Assembly (NCBI GenBank): GCA_949751835.1
Contig: CATKHK010000007.1
Coordinates: 186,001-250,000, forward strand
Reading direction: 5' to 3'
From: Blepharisma japonicum
Lineage: Eukaryota; Ciliophora; Heterotrichea; Heterotrichida; Blepharismidae
DNA: 64,000 nucleotides
Shown here: positions 44,026-54,743 of the stretch, one piece after another
Numbering within the stretch: position 1 is the first letter of the stretch
How the letters are laid out: each line of letters begins with the position of its first letter
The notes under the pieces: model-generated
Database searches by the model: none
Told to the model about the DNA's origin: nothing
The model's input: only the letters and a program-made list of their open reading frames with translations
Position numbers and translations under genes: made by a program

Positions 44026-45699
44026 TTATCGATGATAGAGCTGAATAAAAATTACTAATTGTGGTGTGTTTGGAGAGTATGAGATCCTTGGCGTCATTCT
44101 ATACTTTTTTTGTAGTAAACTTGGCATACTCATCTGAGTTATTGGTCTTTGCATAGGCGTGAACCCTGGAGTAAACAATCTTTGATTGCTCAGGGGATCA
44201 GGACTTGTCCTTGGTTGGAAATCGCCCCTTGTTGTATATTCAGTTAAAAATGTTTTTCTATCAAGATTTCAACTTTTGTCAATTGATTTTTCCTTAATAG
44301 TTATTACCATCCTATTTCTAACAGAAATTGTATATAAATCTTTGAACTTCTCGATATCTCTTAAAATTTCTTGATACTCATTCTCTAGCTGCTCAAAGTT
44401 GAATTTATCAGTTTCAGAATTAATTTTGTCAGCTTGCAAATAATTGAATTTAATAGCTTTTTGGAGGTTTTGCCCCATTTCTATCACTTCTACTTGCTTT
44501 GATTGATTTAACTTTTGGTCAATTGATTTCTCTATATCTTCTAGGCTTGGTCTAGAAACTTCCGGATGATTAATAACTTTTCTTTTTTTAATTCTACTAA
44601 TTAACTTATCGATTGTTGTATTGCTCATAGATGTCTTCAAGCTCAAAGAATTTAGGCTCGACTTTACTGTTTCTGAAATTAAGCTGTCAATAGGTTGATA
44701 CGAGCTTTTTCTTTTTTTTACTATTTCAAGGATAATTCCAAAAATCCTATTTATTATTTACTTTGGAAATCTTGATACGAGCCATTGGTTTTTTTCTGAC
44801 ATCAAACTTTCATGATTTTTCCTTTCATTTTTATTTTCTAATTCTTCAAATATCGTCATCTGAGTATGAGCAAACCCAAAAAGTCCTAAAGCTTCTTCTT
44901 TCATTTCATTATATTCTCGCCTAAATATTCTTTACTCTAAATCATGGATTTCTGCTGTTTTTTCTATTTTGAGCTCCCACATTTCTTTTTCTATTGATTT
45001 AATTCTTTTTTCATATTCTTGCTCAAGTTCATTGATTTTATCCCTCATATTATGATGCTTGTCAATAAATTTTTTCCTATAGCTTGCTTCATTTTCATTT
45101 CTTCCGATTTCTCACATATTTACAGCTTCTTTAAATCCATCAGCTTGATTTATAAAAACATTTTTTATGTTGTGCAGATTTGAGTATTTTTCTTCAATTT
45201 CTATATGTTTTTGCACTAATTGCTGCTGAAGTTCTTCGTCAACATTTCTCAAAGTTTGCTCTTCTAAACTTTCATTAAATTCTCTTATAATAGTTCGGTA
45301 TTTTGAAATTTCATATTCTAATTTTTTTACTTCTTCACTGTTCTCAAAACCTGCCTTTATTTTGACTTTTGCTTCTTTAATGGATTCAGCATTAATTTTT
45401 AATCGTTCTTCTAACTCTTCATTTCTTTTAGTATAATTTTCCATTCTCTGATACACTTCTCTATATCGTGCTGCAATTTTATATTCAATTGAATTTTGAT
45501 GAGCATCAATCATTGACTCTAAATCTTCATCAATCCCTATCAGTTTTCCGAAACTTTTCAGTTTTTTCTCATGAATTGTTTGGACATCTTGTATTCATTT
45601 TTTTAAGTCTTTGATTTCTTCTTCAATCTTGTACATTCTTTCAACCTGCTCTTGCTTTTGCATTAAAGTTAAGGTTCTCTTCATAGCCCTTCTGTCCAT
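44026..45699 (-). CDS. Long coiled-coil protein with two (possibly three) 15-nt introns, 547 aa
   Basis: Starting at MDRRAMKRTL, the protein is coiled coil over most of residues 1-330 (motifs such as RNEELEERLKINAESIKEAK). A Lys-rich middle and a Pro/Thr-rich tail follow. Introns at 44921-44935 and 44747-44761 remove in-frame TAA and TAG codons, and several TGAs are read as Trp. A third GT...AG segment of 15 nt near the 3' end (44041-44055) has no stop but fits the intron pattern. If it is spliced, the protein is 542 aa. No family is recognised. It converges with the STAND gene. Confidence 0.78.
44041..44055 (-). other. Candidate ninth 15-nt intron (no stop codon inside)
   Basis: Minus strand GTAATTTTTATTCAG, GT...AG with T9-A10 as in the proven introns. 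Retention would add VIFIQ to the protein. Only the match to the consensus supports it. Confidence 0.5.
44747..44761 (-). other. 15-nt spliceosomal intron
   Basis: Minus strand GTAAATAATAAATAG, A at position 10, splitting a Lys codon. It removes two in-frame stops (TAA and TAG). Confidence 0.88.
44921..44935 (-). other. 15-nt spliceosomal intron
   Basis: Minus strand GTAAAGAATATTTAG, A at position 10, splitting a Glu codon (GA|G). It removes an in-frame TAA and joins two coiled-coil segments. Confidence 0.88.
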
Positions 45700-45871
45700 C
45701 TTTTTACAATTCTAATAAAAAAATTTATTAAAATAAAATACGAATTATACTTATATTGCAAGTTGATATAAAGTAAAATTGACATAAATTTTATTTATAT
45801 TCAATCATATCTATGCCAATACCAGATACTTATTATTGTTTAATTTTTTTACTTTTAAATATAAGATTATT

Positions 45872-47149
45872 TTAATCGCTAAATACTAAATTAAAACTCA
45901 AAGAGTTTATGAAAGTTTGGTCAGTCACAATCAATGAGTCTTCTCCATACAACCCTTGGTCAATCAATTCCTGGAAAGTCAAATCGAGCTTAAACCTGTG
46001 CTTTTCTTCAAGAGCAGGTGGCTTTGGCATGTACAAAATTCCAGCCCCGCAAGTTATAGAAGGGCTTATCATTTTATACTTTGAGCTTGTATCAGTCAAA
46101 ATGCTTATGAAATCTTTCAATTTTGAGTTTTTGCTAATATAGATCACCCCAGGTTTATTACTGCAAACTAAACAATTAGGGTCTTTTTCTATCTGCAGTG
46201 TTGCTGTATGTATCCCAGTTTGTCCCATAAACATAAAATAATTATCCACCGGCTTAGTCACATAAGTTGCTACTTTTAATGCCTCAGCGGCACAAGCAGC
46301 TGCAACAATTGCATTAGTCGATGCAATAGCTGGTATAATATTTTTAACAACTCCCATAGTTTTCATATATGTAACTCCTTCAATTCCATAAGCTTTTGCT
46401 CTTTCTAATGCAGTTTCATATATCCAATTCATGTCCTCAAAGCTATCTTTATCAACTTTTTTATTAGGAAATGTTTTTTCCCACTCAATCACATAGGCGT
46501 ATTCAATACAATGTTCAGGAATTCTTGGGGTTTCTGCAATTGTGCACATTGGGACACCTTTTTGGGGAGTCATCATAGCGAGAGTGCACTCATAACAAGC
46601 GGTTTTATAAGGAATCACAACTCTGGCTTGACCTTTAAAGCCTTCAGTGCCACCATCTATAATAGGTCTGATTGTTTCTGGTAGAGGTTCTCCATCTTTA
46701 TCAAACTTTACCATACTGTGAATCATTGAGTTTAGCCATCTGCGGGCTTCAATGTTGTCAAGACCGGCAATTATTATATGAAAGCCACTATAAAATTCTT
46801 CATCAAATTCTTGGATAGGGCAGGTGTATGCTTTTACTTTGCATTCTGGGACTCTTTCCATAATGAATTTAGCAGCAACTTCTGATTTGTAAGAGCCTAC
46901 GTCAGATTGGCGAAATAAAAATTGACGGTTGAGGTTGGTGATATCGATACGGTCAAGATCGATCACTTCAATGTCACGAAATCCACTTAGTGCTAAATCT
47001 TTAAGAATTTCACATCCAAGCCCGCCTGCACCAATAACCAGCACTCTTGCATAATCTCTAAGCACTGATTTAATTTCTTCACCTGGCTGGAACTCTGCAG
47101 GTGCTAATTCAGAGCTTTTTAATAGAACCCTATCTAAATCAGTCCACAT
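45872..47149 (-). CDS. UBA3: NEDD8-activating enzyme E1 catalytic subunit UBA3
   Basis: The 425-aa protein shows the E1 adenylation motif VIGAGGLGCEILK (GxGxxG at 40-45), NLNRQFLF and the Zn-binding CYEC pair (C185, C188), with the later NCLVC pair. The catalytic Cys is C202 in KGVPMCTIAETPR. PRIPEHCIEYA and the short C-terminal ubiquitin-fold domain place it as UBA3, not UBA1 or UBA2. With its APPBP1 partner it activates NEDD8 for cullin modification. All Trp codons are TGG. Its start lies just 20 nt from the divergent start of the next gene. Confidence 0.96.
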   Translation of the reverse strand: MWTDLDRVLLKSSELAPAEFQPGEEIKSVLRDYARVLVIGAGGLGCEILKDLALSGFRDIEVIDLDRIDITNLNRQFLFRQSDVGSYKSEVAAKFIMERVPECKVKAYTCPIQEFDEEFYSGFHIIIAGLDNIEARRWLNSMIHSMVKFDKDGEPLPETIRPIIDGGTEGFKGQARVVIPYKTACYECTLAMMTPQKGVPMCTIAETPRIPEHCIEYAYVIEWEKTFPNKKVDKDSFEDMNWIYETALERAKAYGIEGVTYMKTMGVVKNIIPAIASTNAIVAAACAAEALKVATYVTKPVDNYFMFMGQTGIHTATLQIEKDPNCLVCSNKPGVIYISKNSKLKDFISILTDTSSKYKMISPSITCGAGILYMPKPPALEEKHRFKLDLTFQELIDQGLYGEDSLIVTDQTFINSLSFNLVFSD

Positions 47150-47169
47150 TAGATTTTTATTATAAAAAC

Positions 47170-48618
47170 ATGAAAAGGCCAGAAGATACTTTTGCGTTGA
47201 CTTCTATTGATGAAAAATTGAATTCACGCTCAACAGTGAGGAATCCAAAGCAAGTCCAATTACCGAATATCAAATCTGTCCCAACGCTTTTTATGAAAAC
47301 TTCAATGACTCCATCAACAAAAGCGACGCCACGAGCGAATTATACGTCAGTCCCTTCAACAAGAAAGGCTCAAAGTCGGTCCTCAGTAACACATGATTTA
47401 CTTAGAAATATTCAACAAAGGGCAAACCAGTAACTCCTATATAGAGAAATTGAAGAACTGTTTACACTTAAAGCTGGAGACCTCACTGATACAGTGAGAA
47501 AGCTTGAAAAATCAAAATATGTAAAAGAGGTCATCAAAGATTTATATGACCATGTACTAAGGAAAAAAAAAGAATATAATTCTTTGAAGCATGACCAAAG
47601 TTTACTAAAAGCTGAATTAGACTCACTAAATCAGAAATATAACGATTTAACGCATGTTGAAAAAGAAAACACCGATAGGCAGCAATATCTGGGAAACTTG
47701 CAAGAGAAATTTGACAAGCTGCAGAACAAAATTGATCTAGAATCGATTTTTACCGATTCATTGAACCATATGGCGAATGTTAGATATTTGAATTTGTGCT
47801 CAATTAAAGACCCGACTAGGCTATTAAAATCACAAATAGTGCACACTCTAGCCCAAAATAAAATTTTAGATCGAGGAAGCGAATATCACATGACTTCTGC
47901 ATTAGCTACAAGAGGAAAATTAGGGAAAATCCAAGAAAACATTAATTCTCAACGTACAAAGATGAGGGAATTACTGAACCAAGAATTAAAAAAATATGAA
48001 GAAAGAAGTAAGGCTATTGCATTTTATAAACAAGAGCAACAGCTTTGGTATAGGCAAAAAGAAGCTGAAATAAAAGACCAAGATATCAATAATTTAGTAA
48101 AAATTGACAATGAAGTCAGAAAAGGTGACAAGCTTCGGCTAGAATTTGTAGAAGCAAGCCAAAATTTAGCATCAAGGGAAGGAGAAATTTCTGAAGCTCT
48201 TCGAATTACTAATTCCACCTCTGTGTCTAACCTCTTCAGTCAGCTTCAAAAACTTCGAGTTACTAAAGAGAGTCTCGAATCATTACGAGCTGATTTAGAA
48301 GCTACACTCCGCAGGCAGCAAAATGAAATAGAAAGACTTAATAAAGAATATGATAATTTAAGCTTGCAAAAACATCAAAAGGATGAATATGACTATCATA
48401 CTCTTTATGATTTAGAAGTTGGGCTTTCTAAAAGAGAGCATGAGTTGCAAACTCATTCAGAAGACTTGGATAAGGTTAAGGCAGATTTTTCTACCGGACT
48501 ACTTGGGCTGAACAGAATTATCCAAAAACTTGGAGAAAATAACGATATAAGAGAAATCAGGACTATAAAAGACGCAATTGAATATATTTGTGATAAAATT
48601 AATCATTTAACTGAGTAG
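47170..48618 (+). CDS. Coiled-coil protein with one 15-nt intron, 477 aa
   Basis: The ATG at 47170 opens an N-terminal basic, Ser/Thr/Pro-rich region of about 85 residues. After the intron at 47430-47444 come long coiled coils (residues about 95-160, 230-350, 380-440) to the end. The organisation, a basic disordered head then segmented coiled coil, is like IFT-B coiled-coil subunits or dynein-docking proteins, but I could not match a specific one. An upstream in-frame ATG at 47101 lies inside UBA3 and is not used. The stop is 2 nt from the convergent TMEM222 stop. Confidence 0.8.
47430..47444 (+). other. 15-nt spliceosomal intron
   Basis: GTAACTCCTATATAG, A at position 10, splitting a Gln codon (CA|A). 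It removes an in-frame TAA and a TAG and joins head and coiled-coil body. Confidence 0.9.
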
Positions 48619-48620
48619 AT

Positions 48621-49139
48621 TTAGCTTAAAACCATTCTTAAAACCATAATCAGAATGATAACCACAGCAAAGCCAGCATAAGTTTTTATAAATCCACTGA
48701 TGCCAACATAATGACTTTTTCTTATACAAAGCCACCAGATGCTGATCATATTTCAGCCGCCACCTTCAAAATTAATTTGGTTTAAAACGTAAGCGACATG
48801 ACTATGGCAATTATCGCAGCACAAATTATGCATTCTTTGGCTATATTCATTGTCGCCTTTGTCTACAGCTTCGTCCCATGATTTTTTGCTTTCACATTCT
48901 AAGGGAACATATTTAGTTGGGTTTCCAAAAGCCATCTCGTCGACTGAAACGGTATAAGGGCCTGAAAAATCATGTATTACACCTTCACTTGTACAAATCC
49001 CAGTATGGCCTATAAACGGAATCAAGGCGGTTATCAGAGGTAAAGGAGTCCATACGACAGAATATGGGAATCTTTGTCTTTTAAAATCAAATTTTTCTTT
49101 CAAATTTTCATCACTTTGCTGTAGATAAGCTGGCTTCAT
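48621..49139 (-). CDS. TMEM222: TMEM222 / RTE1-family membrane protein (DUF778)
   Basis: The 172-aa protein matches TMEM222: SVVWTPLPLITALIPFIGHTGIC, GVIHDFSGPYTVSVDEMAFG, and the Cys/His block RMHNLCCDNCHSHVAY. One TGA encodes the Trp in the conserved WNM that follows, and the C-terminal segment is a membrane helix. The plant relative RTE1 regulates ethylene-receptor function at ER/Golgi; the biochemical role of TMEM222 is unknown. Stop TAA at 48621-48623. Confidence 0.93.
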
Positions 49140-49161
49140 ATTTTTATTATCCTAAATTAAC

Positions 49162-50571
49162 TTAGTTATATTTTTTCTGGATCTCTTCAATTAAATCCAC
49201 CATCATTGCTTCGTGTTTTCTATTCATTCTCACTACATCTCCAGAATTTGTATTGAAAATAGAAATCCAGTTAGGGAAAAGATCAACAATTTCCTTGACA
49301 TCTTCTTCAATTACTTCTTTTGCCAATCCTTTGCAATTATTCTTGATCTTTTTAACTAAGCAGGAGAAAAATATACTTGGAGTCTTATGGACTGAAAATA
49401 AAGCTTTCATTAATTCGCACATATTAATTAGCCTTTGAGCTCTTAATTGTTTAGCTTTTTGCTCAGGACTTTCCATCTGTAAACTTTCTTCAATAAATGC
49501 AGCTTCTTTCGCTAATATTTGGTTAGAAATTTCTAGTGAGAGTCCTTTAATTGGTGTATTTTCACCAGTAGCTGGTGTTTCTGCAATATTAATTTCTTTA
49601 TTTTCTGAAATTCCTTCAAAGACATTTTTTAATAATTTATTTCTTGAAAATCCTAGCTCATAAATATCAGAAATGTTTGGGATTACTGGAGAGTCAGGTT
49701 TTTCTGGAAGATCTTTGAGAGGAAGGTCTGGCAAACTATGTAAATCAAAAGAAGAGTGCCATGTTTTTAGCCTTTCAGGGTCTATTTGGGGGCGACTTGG
49801 GAGCGAAGATAGGAAGGCCTCATGGTATTGTTTGATGATTTCTATTAACCCTTTTCTGAAATGAGACTTTCTAACTTCAATTAGATCTCTTGTAATTTGG
49901 TTCTCAGTTTTTTGAAGATTTTCAGGGAAATCCATGATTAAATCGAATTCTCTTGCATTCTTTTTCAGCCATGTCAGCTTATAGATGGTCGGAATTACAT
50001 AAAGCATTTGCTGAAGCTGAGTTATATCAAATTTCAGTTTATATGTTTCTGACACCGCCCTTTTTATATTTTCAAAAGATATATGATTTTTTAAACGAAT
50101 TTCACAATTTAAGCTTGTATCTGCGGCTTCTAACAGGTCTAAGAGTCTTCTGTACTTATAAGGAAGAGCAAGAGCACGCTGGGGGTCTAATAGGTCTTGG
50201 TACTTTTCTTTCGCGGTAACCGAGCTCAACACCTCATCGACCTCTTTTCTTGGACGATCTAAGTTTCTTTTTTTAAGAGTTTCTATTAAGTCTTGGGTTT
50301 TTTGAGATAGAAGAGGGACTTGGCTAGGTGGGGTTAGAAGGACTTTGAGTTTTTGTGCCTGAATGGGCTCAGATGCTGACTTTTCAAAGTCGCCATTGAG
50401 GCTTTTGCAAATGCGCGGGTCGACTCGTTGGGTTTGAGTGGGCTCAAGCTTGAGAATTTTCGAAACATGAAGAGAATCATCATCATTTTCTTTGTGCTTT
50501 CGCTTGCGTGTAGCAGAATCTAGGTCTGGTTTTACACTTGGGAAGTGGGTTGATAAGGTTGTTTGTTTCAT
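49162..50571 (-). CDS. CDT1: DNA replication licensing factor CDT1
   Basis: The start at 50571 is preferred over an ATG 42 nt upstream because it places a PCNA-binding motif at the extreme N-terminus, MKQTTLSTHF (Q-x2-L-x2-H-F), as in animal CDT1, where this PIP box triggers replication-coupled destruction by CRL4. Length is then 469 aa. The geminin/MCM-binding winged-helix domain begins at LPYKYRRLLDLLEAADTSLN, and the C-terminal winged helix covers the last about 120 residues. An NLS-like KRKHKE lies near residue 23. CDT1 loads MCM2-7 at origins. UBA3, needed to neddylate CRL4 cullins, is encoded nearby. Confidence 0.88.
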   Translation of the reverse strand: MKQTTLSTHFPSVKPDLDSATRKRKHKENDDDSLHVSKILKLEPTQTQRVDPRICKSLNGDFEKSASEPIQAQKLKVLLTPPSQVPLLSQKTQDLIETLKKRNLDRPRKEVDEVLSSVTAKEKYQDLLDPQRALALPYKYRRLLDLLEAADTSLNCEIRLKNHISFENIKRAVSETYKLKFDITQLQQMLYVIPTIYKLTWLKKNAREFDLIMDFPENLQKTENQITRDLIEVRKSHFRKGLIEIIKQYHEAFLSSLPSRPQIDPERLKTWHSSFDLHSLPDLPLKDLPEKPDSPVIPNISDIYELGFSRNKLLKNVFEGISENKEINIAETPATGENTPIKGLSLEISNQILAKEAAFIEESLQMESPEQKAKQLRAQRLINMCELMKALFSVHKTPSIFFSCLVKKIKNNCKGLAKEVIEEDVKEIVDLFPNWISIFNTNSGDVVRMNRKHEAMMVDLIEEIQKKYN

Positions 50572-50877
50572 ACCAGAGTTTATTATGAGGAAATTTAATA
50601 AGAATGCCCCCAAATAATAAATATTTTACTAAAACTATAATAATCTAAAGAGTTTACAGAGAAATAAATTATAATTATGGAATGAGTTTGCCATCTATAT
50701 TAACTCCGCATATCTCACTTTTTTATCTTAGATAAAAAAACTAAAAATAGCTTCAAATGTGCTGTTTTAGAGTTTTTAGTCTAGTTTTATTTAGCTTTGC
50801 TGATATAAGAACATTATATGGTAGATTTGAGATTAAAAAAATTCTCATCTCATTGGAAATCTTCCAAATGTTAATAA

Positions 50878-53007
50878 ATGGAAGCTCAATTAGAGTGTCC
50901 TGTCTGCTTGACAAAGTACACAACAAAATCTAATCGCCCTAAATCCTTACATTGCGGGCACAATATATGCTGCGAGTGCACTTCTGGTTTATTATTAAAG
51001 CCAAAACCTTCATGCCCATTATGTCTTAGGGAGATTATCAACATTAATTCTATTGAGGATTTAGGTGATGCCTGGTTTATTTTGGATCGTTTGAATTTTA
51101 TTGAGTTAGTATGCCAAAATCACCCTCAACAATTAGCTTCATATTTCAATACTCAAGAAATTTCTGCATTATGCTCTCAATGTTCAGTTAGTTATAACCC
51201 AAAAGATCTTATAGATCTCGAAATGACTGATATTGGGAATTATTTTATAAATTCTGCAATAGACTTACAAATACAAAACCCTCAAAAAATTCCTGCAAGC
51301 CAAAGACAAAAATTCAGAGAAATATCTACTAAGCCTAACCAAGAAAAATTAAGTCTTTTTAAAGAACTATCAGGATTAGTAAAATCTATTTGCTGTGATA
51401 TCCATACAAAAACTAATGGGATTTTGGTTAATATTGAGAATGGAGAAGTTTTATGTGAAAATTGTCCATCTCAAAGAAATCCTTCAGTTTTACCTATAGA
51501 AAATATTGATACTTTTAATCAAATGCTTAAAAATATATATTCACATGTATCTCACGTACATTATGCAAGAATTAATAGTGATTTGAAACTTATGCTAAAA
51601 GAATTTTTAAGAAAATCAACAGAAGAAAAAATATATTTACTGAAAAAAATTAAAAGCATTCATATAGAAACAAACGAAGAAAGAAGAAAGCTATTGAGCC
51701 CACTCTGCATTTTATGTGATAAGGAATTTAATTTATCTAACAAAAGACCGAAAGCATTAGCATGCCCAGCCACACATCTGATCTGCCAAGATTGTTCCCA
51801 ATTTTTAAAGTCTACCACAAATGCAGTGACTTGTCCATTGGATTCAATCACAACCCAGTCTCACATGCTACAAGATATTTTTACAGAAAATTTATCACCA
51901 GGCACTTGCTTAACATGCCAAGAATTTTTTGATGGAAATTCTAGGCTGCCTATGATTTTACCTTGTGGATCCTTATGCTGCTCTGTCTGTATCGAAAATC
52001 ATTTCCCTGGAGGTTCTGGACCTTGCTTTTTCTGTAATGAGGCGCACCAAAATGTTTTTTCTTCTCCGAGAATTAAAAGTCAGCTGATCTCACAGATTAT
52101 AGAACAATGCGTAGTTTACTGTAACACACATCAAAATAATATCGCTTATTACCTGGATACTGAAGAGCTAATAGGATTGTGCAGACAATGTGGGCAAGGA
52201 AGGGATAAACAGCAAATTATAGGAACCGATTTTAATTTAGCTGAATTTTTAGCAAAAGAATGCTTTAAACAAGGAAATGATTTGGGAAAAAAACTGACAC
52301 CGAAAATAAGCAAAGAACTTTCTGAGGTGAGAAATTTGGGGAATATAGCAAAATTGCAGTTAATAAAAGAAATAAAAAGAATTAAAGCAGGACAGCCTTT
52401 AATTTTGCCTTCTCCTATGGTTCAAGGGCCCGGGAATTTTAAAGGAAGGCCCATAGCTCCAGTGAATTTTCTAAACTTAACCGTTTTAACTAGATTTCGG
52501 TCTATTTTACCACCAGAAAATATAAAAGGGATAATTCCACCTCCTCTTAAAGCTTGGTTTATTGATAAGAAAAAAAATCAGGTTGAAGCTGTTTCATTTA
52601 AAGTTAACCGAGAAATTGAAATTTTCGGAGTAGGAATTTCAGGGCCAAGCAAACCAGATTTAATAGGGAAAATAGAATTCTTTAGTATTATCAGGGGTGA
52701 AAATTTAGGCGGTCATATCGAATGGAGAGATCTTGAAAATCGAGAATTTCACAATAACTCAGTAGTAGAAGATTTCTTTTTCTCAATGCCTATTGCAATC
52801 CACCCACACGAATCCTATTCATTTTTATTTAAAATTGACGCAGAGCAGGTGTTCCGGGGCAATCCAACTGACAGAGTTGAAGTTCAGCAAGGTCCAGACG
52901 GGACTTTATTTGATTTTTTTGAGCCACGAAACAAAGCAGGCTACTTCTTAAACGGCCAATTATTTATTTCCGGCCCATTAATTCGAATAATTTATAAGAG
53001 CTTATAG
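50878..53007 (+). CDS. Triple RING-type protein with C-terminal PHR-like domain, 709 aa
   Basis: The frame encodes 709 residues without TGA. Three Cys/His-rich RING-like segments are visible: CPVCLTKYTTKSN..CGHNICCEC..CPLC at residues 7-50; CILCDKEFNLSN..CPATHLICQDC near 277-320; and CLTCQEFFDGN..CGSLCCSVC..CFFC near 346-390. Each is followed by a short helical region with CxxC that may be a degenerate B-box. The C-terminal about 140 residues (VNREIEIFGVGISGPSKP..) look like a PHR beta-sandwich as in PAM/Highwire ubiquitin ligases. It may be an E3 built of repeated RING modules; the second RING has an incomplete ligand set. Confidence 0.75.
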   Translation: MEAQLECPVCLTKYTTKSNRPKSLHCGHNICCECTSGLLLKPKPSCPLCLREIININSIEDLGDAWFILDRLNFIELVCQNHPQQLASYFNTQEISALCSQCSVSYNPKDLIDLEMTDIGNYFINSAIDLQIQNPQKIPASQRQKFREISTKPNQEKLSLFKELSGLVKSICCDIHTKTNGILVNIENGEVLCENCPSQRNPSVLPIENIDTFNQMLKNIYSHVSHVHYARINSDLKLMLKEFLRKSTEEKIYLLKKIKSIHIETNEERRKLLSPLCILCDKEFNLSNKRPKALACPATHLICQDCSQFLKSTTNAVTCPLDSITTQSHMLQDIFTENLSPGTCLTCQEFFDGNSRLPMILPCGSLCCSVCIENHFPGGSGPCFFCNEAHQNVFSSPRIKSQLISQIIEQCVVYCNTHQNNIAYYLDTEELIGLCRQCGQGRDKQQIIGTDFNLAEFLAKECFKQGNDLGKKLTPKISKELSEVRNLGNIAKLQLIKEIKRIKAGQPLILPSPMVQGPGNFKGRPIAPVNFLNLTVLTRFRSILPPENIKGIIPPPLKAWFIDKKKNQVEAVSFKVNREIEIFGVGISGPSKPDLIGKIEFFSIIRGENLGGHIEWRDLENREFHNNSVVEDFFFSMPIAIHPHESYSFLFKIDAEQVFRGNPTDRVEVQQGPDGTLFDFFEPRNKAGYFLNGQLFISGPLIRIIYKSL

Positions 53008-53044
53008 ACTGAAAAATGTGAATGATTTTTCGAATTAATTAATT

Positions 53045-54091
53045 ATGGAATCTAAATCTGATGACTTTTCTTGCAACAAATGCAAAAAGCCTTACAATAC
53101 GACTGAGAGAGAGCCTCTAATGCTCCCATGCGGGCACACCTTTTGTTCTCAATGCATCCAGGCTCTATCAGCTAAAAAAATCATAATTTGTCCTGAAGAT
53201 CCTGCCCACACGACTGATGTCTCTTATCAAAAACTCCCCAAAAATTACTCTCTTTTGAATCTTATGTGGAAAAGTTCAACAAAAGAAGAATGCAGCGAGC
53301 ATAAAAAGCCTTTAGATTACATTTGCGTTGAAGATAAAATAAAGACTTGTGCTGATTGCGCTTTATTTGGAGTTCATAAATTCCATGATATTAGACCTAT
53401 TCAAGCTTCTACAAGTGAAATAGCTATAAAAGCTGTTTATTTAATTGGGATGTCAGAGCAGATTAATCATGGAATATCGGAATATTTTGGCGATAATAAT
53501 AAGCAAAGAATGGAACTAATCTATGAAGAATTTCAGAAAAAAAAAAGAATGCAGGAAAAAGAGATAAGAGAAGGTTTTCAAAAACTGAGGAAAAAATTGA
53601 TAGAAACTGAAAAGCAGGCGCTGAAACTGATGCAGAGAAATTTTGAATTTATTGAGTATCATTTGGTAGCTGCAAGGGATATTCCGAAGTTGATAGATTC
53701 TCAAGCTGCAATATGAAAAGAAAAAGTAGATATCAAGCTAAAAAACATCATAAACCATGCTGGAGATCCTAATTATATCCCTATTGATTTATTAGAGCAA
53801 GAGTGTACTGATTTACTAGAAACGGGAAATATGATAATTCAAGATATGGATGGCCTCAAAGACATCAATTTTGATTTTGTTGAAAATATCATTCATCAGA
53901 TTGATGTAGAATTCAAAGAAGAATTACTTTATAAAATATGTGATATCAGTCCAAATATAAACAAGTTAGGAGCAGAGACAGAAAGAAGAACTTGTAATCC
54001 AGACGACACAAGTTTGAATGTTTCTCGAGACATGAGTTTTGACTACTCAAATGTGAACAATGACAAAATCTTTCAATTTACTCACAATTAA
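53045..54091 (+). CDS. RING/B-box (TRIM-like) protein, 348 aa
   Basis: One TGA (Trp at 53714) joins two frames into 348 residues. The RING is at 10-49 (CNKCKK, CGHTFCSQC, then a single Cys), followed by a B-box near 80-117 (CSEHKKPLDYICVED, CADCALFGVHKFHDI). A Lys/Glu coiled coil (about 165-205) and a helical C-terminal region follow. The RING-B-box-coiled-coil order is that of TRIM E3 ligases, but no SPRY, NHL or other substrate domain is seen. It starts 37 nt after the preceding RING gene on the same strand and might share ancestry with it. Confidence 0.85.
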
Positions 54092-54149
54092 TTGTATAAT
54101 AAACTGTTTCTAGGCAAATATTAAATTATTTATAATTAAAAAAATTATA

Positions 54150-54743
54150 TTAAATTTCTTCAACATTGTCCCCTTTATTTTTTAGCTTCATTTTATTTGC
54201 ATCAATAGCTTCATCTAATAAAATGAGGACATCAGATCTTGAATTGTTATTCGATTCTGCATTAATCAAGGCTTGATACTGATTCGGCTTCTTCTTAAGA
54301 GGCTTAACTTGGTTAGTTATCACTTGGAAATTATACTCACATGTCTCATATTCATCGCATTTGTACCAATTGTCAATTGTATATTTCAGTAAATTTTTTG
54401 CGTTTTTTTCTGAGGGATGCATACTTGTGACATGTATGGCTATCTCTTTTTGCTGAAGGAATTTTCTATAGCAGTAAGGGCATTGTAGGGCTGGGTCGAA
54501 AGCTAGTCTTTGTGGCTGGTTTTTCATGACTTCGAGCTTTCTCTCATTTTCAGCTAAGGTGGAAACATATTTATTTATAACAAATTCTTCAGGCTCTTTT
54601 TTTGGGCATTTGTGGAGGTTCAAAAATGTTTCTTCTGTGAATTGCCTACTACACTTTTGACAGATATAAGGGAGATTTTGGTCTTCGCCTGAAAAATCTA
54701 GTCCGTCTAATCCTCAGCTTGCTAAAATATCTTTAATATCCAT
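54150..54743 (-). CDS. C2H2-type zinc-finger protein, 197 aa
   Basis: The start at 54743 gives an N-terminus with one TGA read as Trp and a first finger YICQKCSRQFTEETFLNLHKC (C2HC spacing). A second finger, CPYCYRKFLQQKEIAIHVTSMH, is a classic C2H2 unit. A later CDEYETCEY has a Cys pair but no clear finger. The rest is Lys/Asn-rich. It could be an RNA- or DNA-binding protein; the role is unknown. It converges with the TRIM-like gene, 58 nt apart. Confidence 0.78.

Noticed and set aside
44186-44374. 62-codon plus-strand ORF
   Set aside because: Shadow of the coiled-coil gene on the minus strand; hydrophobic composition and no support.
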